Assembly (NCBI RefSeq): GCF_900167345.1
Contig: NZ_FUXB01000009.1
Location: 62,001 to 126,000, forward strand
Length of the DNA: 64,000 bases
DNA from: Vibrio cincinnatiensis DSM 19608
Lineage (GTDB): Bacteria > Pseudomonadota > Gammaproteobacteria > Enterobacterales > Vibrionaceae
Direction: 5' to 3'
The notes beneath the pieces were generated by a model. The model saw nothing but the letters and a program-made list of their open reading frames with translations, was not told where the DNA came from and did not search any database. Of this stretch, positions 1 through 8,675 are shown in pieces. Position numbers and translations under genes: made by a program. The stretch's first letter is position 1; every line of letters begins with the position of its first letter.

Positions 1-1
1 A

Positions 2-26
2 AATAGCCAGCTTAAAGCTGGCTATT
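2..26 (-). terminator. Terminator of the cold-shock gene
   Basis: Ten-base arms (AATAGCCAGC and its complement) enclose a five-base loop. Read on the minus strand the stem lies about 18 bases past the cold-shock stop codon and runs into an ATTT end at the window edge, so the T-run is cut off. Confidence 0.8.
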
Positions 27-44
27 AAATAATTTGGGCGTCTA

Positions 45-254
45 TTACAGGACTTTGATGCTTTCAGCTTGAGGGCCTTTTTGACCTTGAGTGATCACAA
101 ACTCAACTTTTTGGCCTTCAGCCAGAGTACGGAAACCGTCACCTTGGATTGCACTGAAGTGAGCAAAAACATCAGGACCGTTTTCTTGCTTAATGAAGCC
201 GAAACCTTTCGTTTCGTTGAACCATTTAACGGTACCAGTAACAGGAGTAGACAT
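45..254 (-). CDS. Cold-shock domain protein (CspA family)
   Basis: This 69-residue protein is a single cold-shock OB-fold domain that binds single-stranded RNA and DNA and is thought to act as an RNA chaperone. RNP1 (KGFGFI, residues 17-22) and RNP2 (VFAHF, residues 29-33) are intact, as are the aromatic residues of the binding face, and the length is normal for the family. The start chosen is the ATG at 254 with AGGAT just upstream. A longer reading to 380 only adds non-conserved residues encoded in the 5' leader. The exact paralogue (cold-inducible or constitutive) cannot be told from sequence, but the long leader favours a CspA-like, post-transcriptionally controlled gene. Confidence 0.95.
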   Translation of the reverse strand: MSTPVTGTVKWFNETKGFGFIKQENGPDVFAHFSAIQGDGFRTLAEGQKVEFVITQGQKGPQAESIKVL

Positions 255-433
255 AGTAAAAATCCTAAAAAACAATTTTATATAGGCCGATCTCGGCACG
301 GATAGCGTGGAAAAGTAGATTGCTATTGCGTACGACACGACGGGAGTTACAAGGAATCCAACGAAACAATGTGTATACAATGAACTTCATTTCTAGCTAT
401 CATCGAGTCTAGAACAATCTCTTGGCTTGTCAA
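255..433 (-). promoter_or_regulatory. Promoter and ~145-nt 5' leader of the cold-shock gene
   Basis: On the minus strand a perfect -35 TTGACA (428-433) and a -10 TAGACT (406-411) are spaced by 16 bases, predicting a start near 399 and a leader of about 145 nt. Long leaders that refold with temperature are known for cspA-type mRNAs. A short self-complementary element (GCCGA..TCGGC) lies near 286-298. The cold-shock behaviour itself is inferred. Confidence 0.6.
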
Positions 434-894
434 TCGGAACTTGAGGTGAGTCGCAGACGTTTTTGAACTTTTGCTCATTTTTTTGCTCTATGCGGCATTT
501 CTATGTAATTCATCCTATACTTATTTCCCTCCATTCAGCGCCTCTTATTTTCTGTTCTCAACTTGCCTATTGATGTGCTTATGTAAACCAAGGATATTAC
601 TGAGATCACAGATTCGAAACATAACCCAATCGAATGATAAAGTTAAAAAAATGTATTCTTTAAGGATGGCTTTCGATAGTTAACAGTAAATGAATGCTCT
701 TAATGAGTTGGCGATATATTCAATTGTTTCATTTTTGTAATCAGTGACCTTATATCAGGCAGAGTGAGAGATTTTTCGTTCTTGAATTTAGAGAGGTAAA
801 GGAGTACTACAAGAGAGAGACCTTGTGAGTTTTTAAGAAATACATTCCGTCATGCGTTTTCTTAATCGTGCTTGAGCACTAAGGAAGGTAGAAG
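434..894. other. Intergenic region without a recognised gene
   Basis: The plus-strand reading frame at 471-683 lacks a ribosome binding site and its translation looks like AT-rich noise. A good Shine-Dalgarno-like AAAGGAG at about 797-803 is not followed by a usable start. The region probably holds the promoter of the gene at 895, but I cannot place it. Confidence 0.5.
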
Positions 895-1242
895 ATGAAA
901 TGGTTATTCATTGCTATCCTATCAGTTTTGGCGGCTATCGCATCTGCGGAGCATTTTCATTCATTTTTACTTGGTTCTTCGATTGCCGTTGTCGCTGTCA
1001 GTAGTGCTTACTGGCTTTCCTTTCGATGTACTCGTTTTCCAGAACTTGCTCTAATGTTACTGTTTTTAGGGGTAATAGCGAAAATGGTCATCACCATTAT
1101 CGGCGTATTGTGGGGTGTTTCATCACAATGGATGACTTCCCCAGCGGTTTTTGGCCTTTCTTATTTATTTTTCTCTCTTGTGACCACCTATTTTTGGTTT
1201 TGCCATCGTTCAAAGTTGCTACGGACTCCAGGCTCTTTTTAA
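895..1242 (+). CDS. Small integral membrane protein, unknown function
   Basis: The 115-residue product is strongly hydrophobic, with about four membrane segments (roughly residues 3-18, 25-45, 50-75 and 80-100) and a short basic C-terminus. A strong ribosome binding site (AGGAAGG) lies six bases before the ATG, which supports a real gene. I do not recognise a family. An overlapping frame at 1026-1310 is a shadow. The following gene is another small membrane protein on the same strand about 125 bases on, so co-expression is possible but not shown. Confidence 0.65.
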   Translation: MKWLFIAILSVLAAIASAEHFHSFLLGSSIAVVAVSSAYWLSFRCTRFPELALMLLFLGVIAKMVITIIGVLWGVSSQWMTSPAVFGLSYLFFSLVTTYFWFCHRSKLLRTPGSF

Positions 1243-1366
1243 TGGATGGTATAGGCGTTTTTAGGGTAAGGGCTCGTTTTCTGTTCGGCTATATTCTACT
1301 GTGCTTTTGAATATGAGTTTGTATTCTAATGGCATGGTAGGATGAGAAAAGAATGGAGAGATTAAA

Positions 1367-1603
1367 GTGGATGCTGTACTGTTTGGTTTGGAAAAAGTGT
1401 TGCTCTTGCTGGGTGTCGCCTGCTTTTTAACGGGCATTATTCGTTATGGAAAGCGTAGCCAAGATTGGAAAGGTATCGTGACCATGTTTTATAAAAGAAT
1501 TCCGATGTCTATTGCGGAGTACCGATGGTATCGATTAGGCGTGGTCATCGTTATCTTGGCCATTATTTTACGTATTGTATTACTGACGTTTTGGCCTAAC
1601 TGA
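1367..1603 (+). CDS. Small two-helix membrane protein, unknown function
   Basis: A 78-residue protein with two hydrophobic segments (about residues 8-25 and 56-74) joined by a basic, aromatic loop, suggesting a helical hairpin in the inner membrane. The start is GTG, with GGAGAG six bases upstream at 1355-1360. No family is recognised. It lies between another small membrane protein and a chemotaxis-like regulator, which does not point to a function. Confidence 0.6.
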   Translation: MDAVLFGLEKVLLLLGVACFLTGIIRYGKRSQDWKGIVTMFYKRIPMSIAEYRWYRLGVVIVILAIILRIVLLTFWPN

Positions 1604-1715
1604 CACGTATCTGGTTGAGCGCAGAGTATTTATAACGTCACCTAGCTTATCGGTTTAATTTGGGTATACACTTTTAAAGATTGGAAAATAATAAATAAAA
1701 ACATTGGTGGTAGTT

Positions 1716-2720
1716 ATGTCGTACCCAGTATTGATCTGCGATGATTCGGCGTTAGCCAGAAAACAAATGGCACGCTCCATCCCTTCTTCTTTAAATGCAG
1801 ATATCATGTTTGCGATACATGGCATAGAAGCTTTGGCATTGCTTGAGGAACATACCTTTAAATTAATGTTTCTTGACTTGACCATGCCCGAGCTAGATGG
1901 ATTTGGTACATTAGAAGCCATGCAGCAACGTGGTGATACCACACCGGTTGTCGTGGTGTCGGGAGACATTCAACCGAAAGCGAAAGAACGGGTGATGTCA
2001 CTCGGCGCTCGAGCTTTTATCCAAAAGCCCATTGATAAAGAAATACTGAATTCAGTGCTGCGAGAGTTAGTGGAACCGCCAACGCAGCCTCGTATTGTTA
2101 CCCCTGTTGATATCGAACTTCCCATCCTACGGCGGCGAGATGTGTACATGGAAGTGGCTAACGTATCCATTGGCCGAGCGGCCGATGCGTTGGCACGTCA
2201 TTTTGATGTGTTTGTCCATCTTCCTCTGCCGAACGTCAATATTTTTGAAGTCAGTGAATTACATATGGCATTGCGCGATCTGGCCGAGAACGATCAGGTT
2301 TCAGGCATTTGCCAGGGCTTTAGTGGTGAAGGTATTGCGGGTGAAGCATTAGTTTTACTTAGTGATTCGAGTGTGGCGGATTTAAAAAAATTGATGAAAG
2401 TGCCGGTTGATAGTGAAGAGTTAGAAGAACTTGAGCTATTAATGGATGTCTCCAATATTTTAGTCGGTTCTTTCCTCAATGGTTTGGGTGAGCAAGCTGA
2501 AGTCCGTTTTTTCCAAAGTTCGCCCGTTTTACTCGGGCAGCATGTCACGATTGATTCTGTCATTCAATCGACATCCGGTTCATTTAGTAAGACGATGACT
2601 TTTGAAGTGAGTTATACCATTGATGGTACATCGATTCGATGTGATTTGCTGTTTATGTTTGTCGATGAGTCTTTGCCTTTGCTAGACAATAAACTCGCCT
2701 ATTTAATGGAGGAGTTCTGA
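1716..2720 (+). CDS. Response regulator fused to a two-site CheC-type phosphatase domain
   Basis: Residues 1-120 form a receiver domain: acidic pair D9/D10, phospho-acceptor D54 in LDLTMPE, S82 and K104. The rest has two copies of the CheC/CheX/FliY active-site pattern: D142-x3-E146-x2-N149-x22-P172, and E240-x3-D244-x2-N247-x22-P270, the second with conservative acidic swaps. CheC-family proteins remove the phosphoryl group from CheY-like receivers, so this protein may dephosphorylate its own receiver or another one. The start is the ATG at 1716 after GGTGGT; an in-frame TTG at 1704 has no better site. The stop overlaps the start of the PAS gene by one base (TGATG), so the two are translationally coupled. 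No DNA-binding output domain is present. Confidence 0.85.
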   Translation: MSYPVLICDDSALARKQMARSIPSSLNADIMFAIHGIEALALLEEHTFKLMFLDLTMPELDGFGTLEAMQQRGDTTPVVVVSGDIQPKAKERVMSLGARAFIQKPIDKEILNSVLRELVEPPTQPRIVTPVDIELPILRRRDVYMEVANVSIGRAADALARHFDVFVHLPLPNVNIFEVSELHMALRDLAENDQVSGICQGFSGEGIAGEALVLLSDSSVADLKKLMKVPVDSEELEELELLMDVSNILVGSFLNGLGEQAEVRFFQSSPVLLGQHVTIDSVIQSTSGSFSKTMTFEVSYTIDGTSIRCDLLFMFVDESLPLLDNKLAYLMEEF

Positions 2721-3163
2721 TGTTATCACTGCCTGCTGAGTTTGAGCAGTTCCACTGGATGGTGGACATGGTTCAGAATGTTGATATGGGGTTGATCGTA
2801 CTTGATCGAAATTACCATGTGCAAGTGTGGAATGGTTTTATGACTCATCATAGCGGCAAGCAAGCTCATGATGCGATTGGTCAGTCATTGTTTACTTTGT
2901 TTCCGGAAATTCATCAAGACTGGTTTCAGTTAAAAACGAAACCTGTTTATGATTTAGGTTGTCGCAGTTTTATCACTTGGCAACAACGGCCCTACTTATT
3001 TAAATGTCGTAATGTGCGTCCAGTCACTCAACAAGCGGAATTCATGTATCAGAATATCACGTTAAATCCGATGAGAACGCCAACAGGGAAAGTGAACTCT
3101 CTTTTTCTTTCTATCCAAGATGCGACAGCTGAAGCGCTAGCGTATTCACACTCTAAACGGTAG
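2720..3163 (+). CDS. PAS-domain protein coupled to the REC-CheC regulator
   Basis: The 147-residue protein is essentially one PAS sensor domain (about residues 12-130): an initial helix, the strand pattern GLIVLDRNYHVQVWN and a closing LFLSIQDATAE segment typical of the end of PAS folds. No kinase, GGDEF, transmembrane or helix-turn-helix region follows. The ATG overlaps the upstream stop, implying a two-gene unit in which the PAS protein feeds a signal to the REC-CheC protein or to an unlinked histidine kinase. That partnership is inference. The ligand cannot be read from sequence. Confidence 0.75.
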   Translation: MLSLPAEFEQFHWMVDMVQNVDMGLIVLDRNYHVQVWNGFMTHHSGKQAHDAIGQSLFTLFPEIHQDWFQLKTKPVYDLGCRSFITWQQRPYLFKCRNVRPVTQQAEFMYQNITLNPMRTPTGKVNSLFLSIQDATAEALAYSHSKR

Positions 3164-3212
3164 AACGGAAAACACAGACCGATCAAACGATATCTAAATC
3201 AAGGAGATAACG

Positions 3213-4688
3213 GTGCTATTACCCAAAATTTTCTATACCCCTCAACAAGTCAAACGTGGTGAACAGCTCGCGGCAAAGGCGCAAGGTTTAGAAATGTTTC
3301 GGTTAATGGAGCGAGCCGGTCAAGCGGTGTTTACGGTTGCTCTGGCTCAATATCCGGGATCTCACCATTGGCTGATTTGTTGTGGCAGTGGCAATAATGG
3401 GGGGGATGGTTATATTGTTGCCCGTTTAGCTCAGTCGGTCGGTATTCAAGTGACCGTCTGGCAATATGGTTCACCAGAGCGTTTACAAGATGATGCTCGC
3501 ACAGCCTATTATCATTGGATTGATAGTGGTGGTGAGGTTTTTCCCTGTACAGAGACATTGCCTGATGGTGTGGATGTGGTGATTGATGGGTTACTTGGAA
3601 CGGGCGTAAAAGGTGAAGTTCGCCCAGCGATGCAATCGGTGATTGAAACCATAAACCGCAGTAACATTCCCGTGGTTTCTATTGATATCCCTTCCGGATT
3701 ATGTAGCCAAACAGGTCGTGTATTAGGTTTAGCAATCGAGGCACACCATACGATCAGTTTCATTGGGCTTAAGCAAGGTTTAGCCACAGGGCAAGCCCGT
3801 GACTATGTTGGACAATTACATTTTGCGGGATTAGGGGTTGAAGAGGCGTTTAATTCTCAAAATATCGCCACATTGAAAGCGATTGATAGTAAGGCGGTAC
3901 AACAACTTCTTTATCCCAGAAAGCGCACGGCTCATAAAGGATTGCATGGTAAAGTTTTGCTGATTGGCGGTAATGCTGGAATGGGGGGCGCTGCAATATT
4001 GGCTGCGCAAGCTTGCGTTCGAACGGGGAGTGGTTTAACGGCAGCTTTAGTTCAGTCTGATAATACCAAACCTCTGTTAGTGAGTTGTCCAGAGGTCATG
4101 ACGTCTAGTTGGGATGAACAGTCGATATTTGATTATCGGTTAGGTTGGTGTAGTGTCTTGGCTATTGGCCCGGGGTTAGGACGAGATACCATTGCTCAGC
4201 AGTTGATGAATACCGTACAAAGTATCAATAAGCCGAAGGTGATGGACGCGGATGCTCTGTACTTTTTGGCCCAATCTGCTTGTTATGATGAACAGCGGAT
4301 CATTACGCCGCATCCGGCAGAAGCAGCAAGAATGCTTGATTGCGATGTGGAAAGCATTGAGGCTGATCGCTTCCAAGCGGTCAAAGCGCTACAACAGAAA
4401 TATGGTGGTGTTGTGGTACTGAAAGGTGCCGGAACCTTAGTGTGTAATGGGCAAGATATTTATGTTTGTCTGGCTGGGAATCCCGGGATGGCCAGTGGTG
4501 GTATGGGCGATGTTTTAACGGGGATCATTGTGTCATTACTTGCTCAGGGGCTATCATTATTTGATGCTGCTAAAGTTGGCGTTTTAATCCATAGCCAAGC
4601 GGCGGATCAAAACGCCGAAGCGTTTGGTGAACGAGGGCTGCTTGCGAGTGATTTAATCCCGCATCTGCGCCGCTTAGTCAACCGTTAA
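3213..4688 (+). CDS. nnr: Bifunctional NAD(P)H-hydrate epimerase / ADP-dependent dehydratase
   Basis: This enzyme repairs hydrated NADH and NADPH. The N-terminal YjeF epimerase half carries GSGNNGGDGY (residues 58-67) and IDIPSGL. The C-terminal ribokinase-like dehydratase half has HKGLHGKVLLIGG, IGPGLG, TPHPAEAARML and the nucleotide-binding GGMGDVLTG near residues 429-437. At 491 residues it is slightly shorter than the E. coli protein (about 515). The start is GTG at 3213, supported by AAGGAGAT at 3201-3208. It does not sit beside tsaE/queG as in enterobacteria. Its stop codon overlaps that of convergent ldhA, with no terminator between them. Confidence 0.95.
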   Translation: MLLPKIFYTPQQVKRGEQLAAKAQGLEMFRLMERAGQAVFTVALAQYPGSHHWLICCGSGNNGGDGYIVARLAQSVGIQVTVWQYGSPERLQDDARTAYYHWIDSGGEVFPCTETLPDGVDVVIDGLLGTGVKGEVRPAMQSVIETINRSNIPVVSIDIPSGLCSQTGRVLGLAIEAHHTISFIGLKQGLATGQARDYVGQLHFAGLGVEEAFNSQNIATLKAIDSKAVQQLLYPRKRTAHKGLHGKVLLIGGNAGMGGAAILAAQACVRTGSGLTAALVQSDNTKPLLVSCPEVMTSSWDEQSIFDYRLGWCSVLAIGPGLGRDTIAQQLMNTVQSINKPKVMDADALYFLAQSACYDEQRIITPHPAEAARMLDCDVESIEADRFQAVKALQQKYGGVVVLKGAGTLVCNGQDIYVCLAGNPGMASGGMGDVLTGIIVSLLAQGLSLFDAAKVGVLIHSQAADQNAEAFGERGLLASDLIPHLRRLVNR

Positions 4689-5680
4689 GCAATCAGCTCA
4701 TTACCCGATGATGTGCCTTGGGTAAAGGCCAAAATATTGTTGAGCGTGGTCTGAGCAATATTATTGAGGGCATCTTCGGTTAAGAAGGCTTGGTGGCCAG
4801 TAAAGAGCACGTTATGGCAGGCTGAGAGGCGGCGGAAGACATCGTCCACAATCACGTCATTCGATTTATCTTGGAAAAAAAGATCTTTTTCATTGTCATA
4901 CACGTCAAGGCCGAGAGCACCAATTCGGCCTTTTTTCAAAGCTTCGATAGCGGCAACTGAATCAAGTAACTCGCCTCGGCTAGTGTTGATGATCATCACG
5001 CCATCTTTCATTTGATTAAACGCTTGTTCATTCAGTAAGTGATGATTTTCTTTCGACATCGGGCAGTGTAGCGTAATGATGTCGCTTTGAGCATAAATAT
5101 CTGAAAGTTCAACATATTTTGCTCCTAACTCAATGGCGGCAGGGTTCGGGTAGGGATCATAACAGAGAATGGTCATGCCTAATCCTTTTAGAATTCTCAT
5201 GGTCGCCACCCCAATTTTCCCTGTACCAATCACGCCAACGGTTTTACCGTAGAAGTTAAAACCCACCAAACCTTCTAATGAAAAGTTAGCTTCACGGGTT
5301 CGTTGATAGGCTTTATGAAAACGACGGTTAAGGCACATCATCAGCCCAACCGCATGTTCTGCTACCGCTTCAGGAGAGTATGCAGGCACACGAACCACTT
5401 GTAAGCCAATTCTTTTTGCCGCTTCTAAATCGACTTTGTCAAAGCCGGCACAACGCATCGCAATAAGGCGTGTTCCCCCTTGATAAAGCTCATTTAAGAC
5501 ATCTTCACCCAATTCATCATTCACAAAGGCACAGACGACTTGGCACTCTCGAGCCATTTGAGCTGTTTTTTGAGTTAAGCGAAAATCATGGAAGTGAAGT
5601 GTCAGTGCTTGAGGGTCGACAAAGCGGGTAAATGAGGTTTCATCGTAGGTTTTAGCGCTAAAAAAAGCGACGTTAATCAT
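4685..5680 (-). CDS. ldhA: Fermentative D-lactate dehydrogenase
   Basis: This NADH-dependent 2-hydroxyacid dehydrogenase reduces pyruvate to D-lactate in the cytosol. It has the Rossmann motif VGVIGTGKIG, the conserved IINTSRGEL segment and the catalytic-histidine block TGHQAFLTEDA near the C-terminus. The length (331 residues) matches E. coli LdhA (329). The start is the ATG at 5680 with AAGGAGAC upstream; the frame extends further but without homology. Upstream, a CRP-like site occurs at 5864-5879. Expression under fermentative conditions is expected from the family, not shown here. Confidence 0.93.
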   Translation of the reverse strand: MINVAFFSAKTYDETSFTRFVDPQALTLHFHDFRLTQKTAQMARECQVVCAFVNDELGEDVLNELYQGGTRLIAMRCAGFDKVDLEAAKRIGLQVVRVPAYSPEAVAEHAVGLMMCLNRRFHKAYQRTREANFSLEGLVGFNFYGKTVGVIGTGKIGVATMRILKGLGMTILCYDPYPNPAAIELGAKYVELSDIYAQSDIITLHCPMSKENHHLLNEQAFNQMKDGVMIINTSRGELLDSVAAIEALKKGRIGALGLDVYDNEKDLFFQDKSNDVIVDDVFRRLSACHNVLFTGHQAFLTEDALNNIAQTTLNNILAFTQGTSSGNELIA

Positions 5681-6022
5681 AGTTGCTGTCTCCTTAAATA
5701 AGATCAGACTTAGCGGGCTAAAGGAAAGAGCCCAGAAGTATTCCCTTGGGTATAAACCGAATAGCAATAAAAATAAACCCTATTTTTTATGTAGAAAAGG
5801 GGTTTGGTTGACAGTATTGTGATTTTTAGAGAAGAGAAACGTGGGAAAATGGTCGTTTTATAAGGTGATTTAGCTCACGTTATTGCTTTTGTGTCGTAGA
5901 GTTGCTTTTATCGTGAACCAGAGTACTTTCTGTGTAAACGAGAGTGGTGGTATTCGTTTTTTTCAAGATATTGAGATATAAGCCAATTTGTAGGTTTTTT
6001 TTATTTTTTTTATGGGGGGATT
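5681..6022. promoter_or_regulatory. Divergent ldhA / guaC-leader intergenic region with a CRP-like site
   Basis: GTGA-TTTAGC-TCAC at 5864-5879 fits the CRP half-site arrangement (TGTGA-N6-TCACA) with only the outermost bases off. It lies about 185 bases upstream of ldhA and 145 upstream of the leader ORF. Two runs of eight T separated by one A (5995-6011) and then six G (6014-6019) form an unusual homopolymer block. The CRP call is moderate; the homopolymers are directly visible. Confidence 0.4.
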
Positions 6023-6112
6023 ATGAACAAGTCTGGGGTATGGAATCTTCGCAAGGGTAACATAAAAAAAAATGAAATATCAGACTTGCTGGAAATAAAT
6101 CGCACCCTATAA
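6023..6112 (+). CDS. Candidate 29-residue leader peptide upstream of guaC
   Basis: An ATG at 6023 preceded by GGGGGGA opens a 29-codon frame ending in TAA at 6110-6112, six bases before an intrinsic terminator and 130 bases before guaC. The product is basic and asparagine/lysine-rich with no recognisable fold. The layout (short ORF, then terminator, then enzyme gene) resembles transcription-attenuation leaders, but no run of regulatory codons is apparent. A plausible promoter (TTGCTG, 16 bases, TATAAT at 6108-6113) overlaps its end, which argues against it being essential. Treat as speculative. Confidence 0.3.
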   Translation: MNKSGVWNLRKGNIKKNEISDLLEINRTL

Positions 6113-6117
6113 TGCTG

Positions 6118-6152
6118 AAAACCGGAGCGTCTGCCAACGCTCCGGTTTTTTT
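6118..6152 (+). terminator. Strong terminator/attenuator in the guaC leader
   Basis: Twelve-base arms (AAAACCGGAGCG and complement) with an eight-base loop are followed by a T-run. It sits about 90 bases before the guaC ATG, so it would end any transcript arriving from upstream unless antiterminated. It may alternatively end a separate short transcript. Confidence 0.75.
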
Positions 6153-6242
6153 GTGTCCGAAGAATAGTCGCCTTGTCTGCCAACAGGGTGACAACGCACA
6201 GTGCGATGAGACACAAGCCGTGTATCAACTAAGGAATATTAC

Positions 6243-7289
6243 ATGCGTATCGAACAAGAACTTAAGTTAGGTTTTAAAGATGTCCTGTTTCGCCCGAAAC
6301 GTTCAACCTTAAAAAGTCGTTCTCAAGTAAATTTAACCCGCGAGTTTACCTTCAAGCATAGTGGCCGTCAATGGTCTGGTGTCCCTGTCATTGCTGCAAA
6401 CATGGACTCGGTAGGAAGTTTCGCAATGGCAAAAGCATTAGCGGAACATGGTGTGATGACCGCCATCCATAAACACTACACCGTGGATGACTGGGCTGAA
6501 TTTGTAAGAAATTCAGACAGTGAAACGCTCAGTAAAGTGATGGTATCTACCGGAACCTCACAGGCTGACTTTCAAAAAACCAAAGACATTATGGCTATGT
6601 CTGAAGAGCTTATTTTTATCTGTATCGATATTGCGAATGGTTATTCAGAGCACCTAGTGGATTATGTTCAGCAAGTGCGTACGGCTTTCCCCGATAAGGT
6701 GATTTCAGCGGGAAATGTTGTAACTGGTGATATGTGTGAAGAGCTGATTCTTGCTGGTGCCGACATTGTTAAAGTCGGTATTGGCCCTGGGTCTGTGTGT
6801 ACGACTCGAGTGAAAACCGGGGTGGGTTATCCTCAACTGTCAGCGATTATCGAATGTGCTGATGCTGCTCACGGTTTAGGTGGCTGTATTATTGGTGATG
6901 GTGGCTGTACTTGTGCGGGGGATGTTTCAAAAGCCTTTGGTGGTGGTGCAGATTTTGTCATGCTTGGCGGAATGTTGGCAGGCCATGAAGAGGCGGGTGG
7001 TGACATCGTCGAGAAAGACGGTGAGACATACATGAAATTTTACGGGATGTCATCAAAGAGTGCGATGGACAAACACTCTGGTGGCGTTGCCGGTTACCGT
7101 GCGGCCGAAGGAAAAACCGTTCTATTACCTTATCGTGGCAGTGTACACGGAACCATTCAAGACATCCTTGGTGGTGTGCGTTCAACCTGTACATACGTAG
7201 GTGCAGCAAAGCTTAAAGAGCTAACCAAACGTACAACATTTATTCGTGTGTTAGAGCAAGAAAATAACGTGTTTGGTAAAGAGAAGTAA
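6243..7289 (+). CDS. guaC: GMP reductase
   Basis: GuaC converts GMP to IMP and ammonia using NADPH, letting guanine nucleotides re-enter the adenine branch. It is an IMPDH/GMPR-fold TIM barrel with the catalytic loop [11 protein letters not shown] (about residues 179-189), the [31 protein letters not shown] phosphate-binding region and no CBS insertion, which separates it from IMP dehydrogenase. Its 348 residues match E. coli GuaC (347). The start is ATG with AAGGAATATTAC upstream. The preceding leader with a terminator suggests control of read-through, but the signal is unknown. Confidence 0.96.
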   Translation: MRIEQELKLGFKDVLFRPKRSTLKSRSQVNLTREFTFKHSGRQWSGVPVIAANMDSVGSFAMAKALAEHGVMTAIHKHYTVDDWAEFVRNSDSETLSKVMVSTGTSQADFQKTKDIMAMSEELIFICIDIANGYSEHLVDYVQQVRTAFPDKVISAGNVVTGDMCEELILAGADIVKVGIGPGSVCTTRVKTGVGYPQLSAIIECADAAHGLGGCIIGDGGCTCAGDVSKAFGGGADFVMLGGMLAGHEEAGGDIVEKDGETYMKFYGMSSKSAMDKHSGGVAGYRAAEGKTVLLPYRGSVHGTIQDILGGVRSTCTYVGAAKLKELTKRTTFIRVLEQENNVFGKEK

Positions 7290-7313
7290 TTAAAGAGCCA
7301 ATAATATAAAAAT

Positions 7314-7373
7314 AACCCCACTTTACAGTCTTCCAGCCATATTTTATCGTTGGAGCCTAACTAAGGTGGGGTT
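7314..7373 (+). terminator. Terminator after guaC
   Basis: Eleven-base arms (AACCCCACTTT / AAGGTGGGGTT, one G-T pair) enclose a loop of about 38 bases and are followed by a T-rich stretch. Confidence 0.65.
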
Positions 7374-7443
7374 GTTGTTTTTCAAGAAGATTATCCTTCA
7401 ATTGGATATTTAGGTTCGTTGAAAAGGAACATCTCCTATGTGT

Positions 7444-7962
7444 TTAGGCGCAGTCTTTTACTTTTAGACGATTTTTATTATCTCGGTTAGCTATCACTTG
7501 CTGTTGGTCATCAATTGCGCCTAGTGTTTTTGCTAAACGATCATACATCACCACATTCACCGTTGCTGCGAGGTTCATGCAACCATGTGTAGGGATATAA
7601 ACCACGTGATGTGCTTTATTCACGATTTCTTGTGGCAGTGAGCCATCTTCAGGCCCGAATAGATATATCGCGTTTTCAGGGTGAGTGAAAAGAGGCAATG
7701 CCGTCGCGCCAACCACCAATTCCACACAGACAATTTCCACATCATCGGCAAGCTCTGCGGTGAGGTCGTTCATTTCTACTAAACTGATACGCTGATGCGT
7801 TTTTTGAGTATCTGTTTGAAATTTTACAGCACGATTATAGCGGCTCCCATGGTAGCGCACTTGAGTGGCGTTATAGCAACCTGCGGCGCGCATAACCGCC
7901 CCTACGTTGGTTGGGCTTTTGGGATTATACAGCCCAATAATGATGGTTGACGGGGTTGTCAT
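7444..7962 (-). CDS. SpoU/TrmH-family RNA 2'-O-ribose methyltransferase
   Basis: A 172-residue SPOUT methyltransferase without an extra RNA-binding domain. The three family motifs are present: NPKSPTNVGAVMRAAGCY near the N-terminus (motif 1), LFGPEDGSLPQEI (motif 2) and IPTHGCMNLAATVNVVMYDR (motif 3), which form the trefoil-knot AdoMet site. It should methylate a ribose in tRNA or rRNA using S-adenosylmethionine. The substrate cannot be assigned; it does not look like a close TrmL. It is monocistronic, between guaC and a small hypothetical gene. Confidence 0.85.
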   Translation of the reverse strand: MTTPSTIIIGLYNPKSPTNVGAVMRAAGCYNATQVRYHGSRYNRAVKFQTDTQKTHQRISLVEMNDLTAELADDVEIVCVELVVGATALPLFTHPENAIYLFGPEDGSLPQEIVNKAHHVVYIPTHGCMNLAATVNVVMYDRLAKTLGAIDDQQQVIANRDNKNRLKVKDCA

Positions 7963-8240
7963 CGTTGTTGTTCTACTTTTGTACTGCTCATGTTAGAGCA
8001 TAAACTTATCTGTGGCGGGGATTATCGCTCGAACTTTACAGAAGTACTACTGGTTCGATACGAGAAATTTTATCCATTAGGAAGGGAATGGGGCGGTTGG
8101 TACCTATGAATGCTCACCATGACGTTGAGTTAAAGAGAGGCTGAAAATTTCATGAACGAACATGCTTAACAGACAAAACGTTCAAAAATGGTTATGCTTC
8201 GTAGTCATTGAAACCAATCAGTATAAGTAGATAACGTTAT

Positions 8241-8585
8241 ATGAGAATTTCTGTTGATGGTGGGTCATTTAAAGTGGCCATTGAAACTGAGTTTGATGGA
8301 CTCGTTGCAGAGGCGACGGCAATTTTTCATTCGACTCGCACACAAGCGCAGAGTAATGACCGTGCCATTTTACGATTGCTGCAAATTATCATCGAACATA
8401 GTGAAGACGATGATGCTATTGGTTATGCGGTACTGGGTTTATTAGGTTGGTATAACGAAGTGATTAACCCCGTAGAAGATAAAGATATTGAGTTAAATTT
8501 ACCTAAAATCTTGCCTCATGTGCTCAACCCAAATGGCGATCTCACCGCGATGAATATCAATGAGCCCCAGACGTTTACACATTGA
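8241..8585 (+). CDS. Hypothetical protein, 114 residues
   Basis: A soluble, acidic protein of mixed character with a helical centre (about residues 35-75) and no signal peptide or membrane segment. I do not recognise a family. The start codon has no Shine-Dalgarno sequence: the ten bases before it (8231-8240) are the perfect palindrome ATAACGTTAT, and a TATAAG hexamer lies at 8222-8227. If that hexamer is the -10 element, the mRNA would have almost no leader. Codon use and composition look like the neighbours. Confidence 0.6.
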   Translation: MRISVDGGSFKVAIETEFDGLVAEATAIFHSTRTQAQSNDRAILRLLQIIIEHSEDDDAIGYAVLGLLGWYNEVINPVEDKDIELNLPKILPHVLNPNGDLTAMNINEPQTFTH

Positions 8586-8675
8586 GTTTATTGGTAATGG
8601 TTGATATGGCGCGTTGTTAACAATAAGGTTAGGTTTTGATCGCTCTCGCGCCAATTTTATCTACTATATCATCAC

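Noticed and set aside
471-683. 70-codon plus-strand ORF
   Set aside because: No ribosome binding site; translation is AT-rich noise with no recognisable pattern.
6010-6228. 72-codon minus-strand ORF across the guaC leader
   Set aside because: It crosses the terminator hairpin in antisense and has no ribosome binding site or family pattern.
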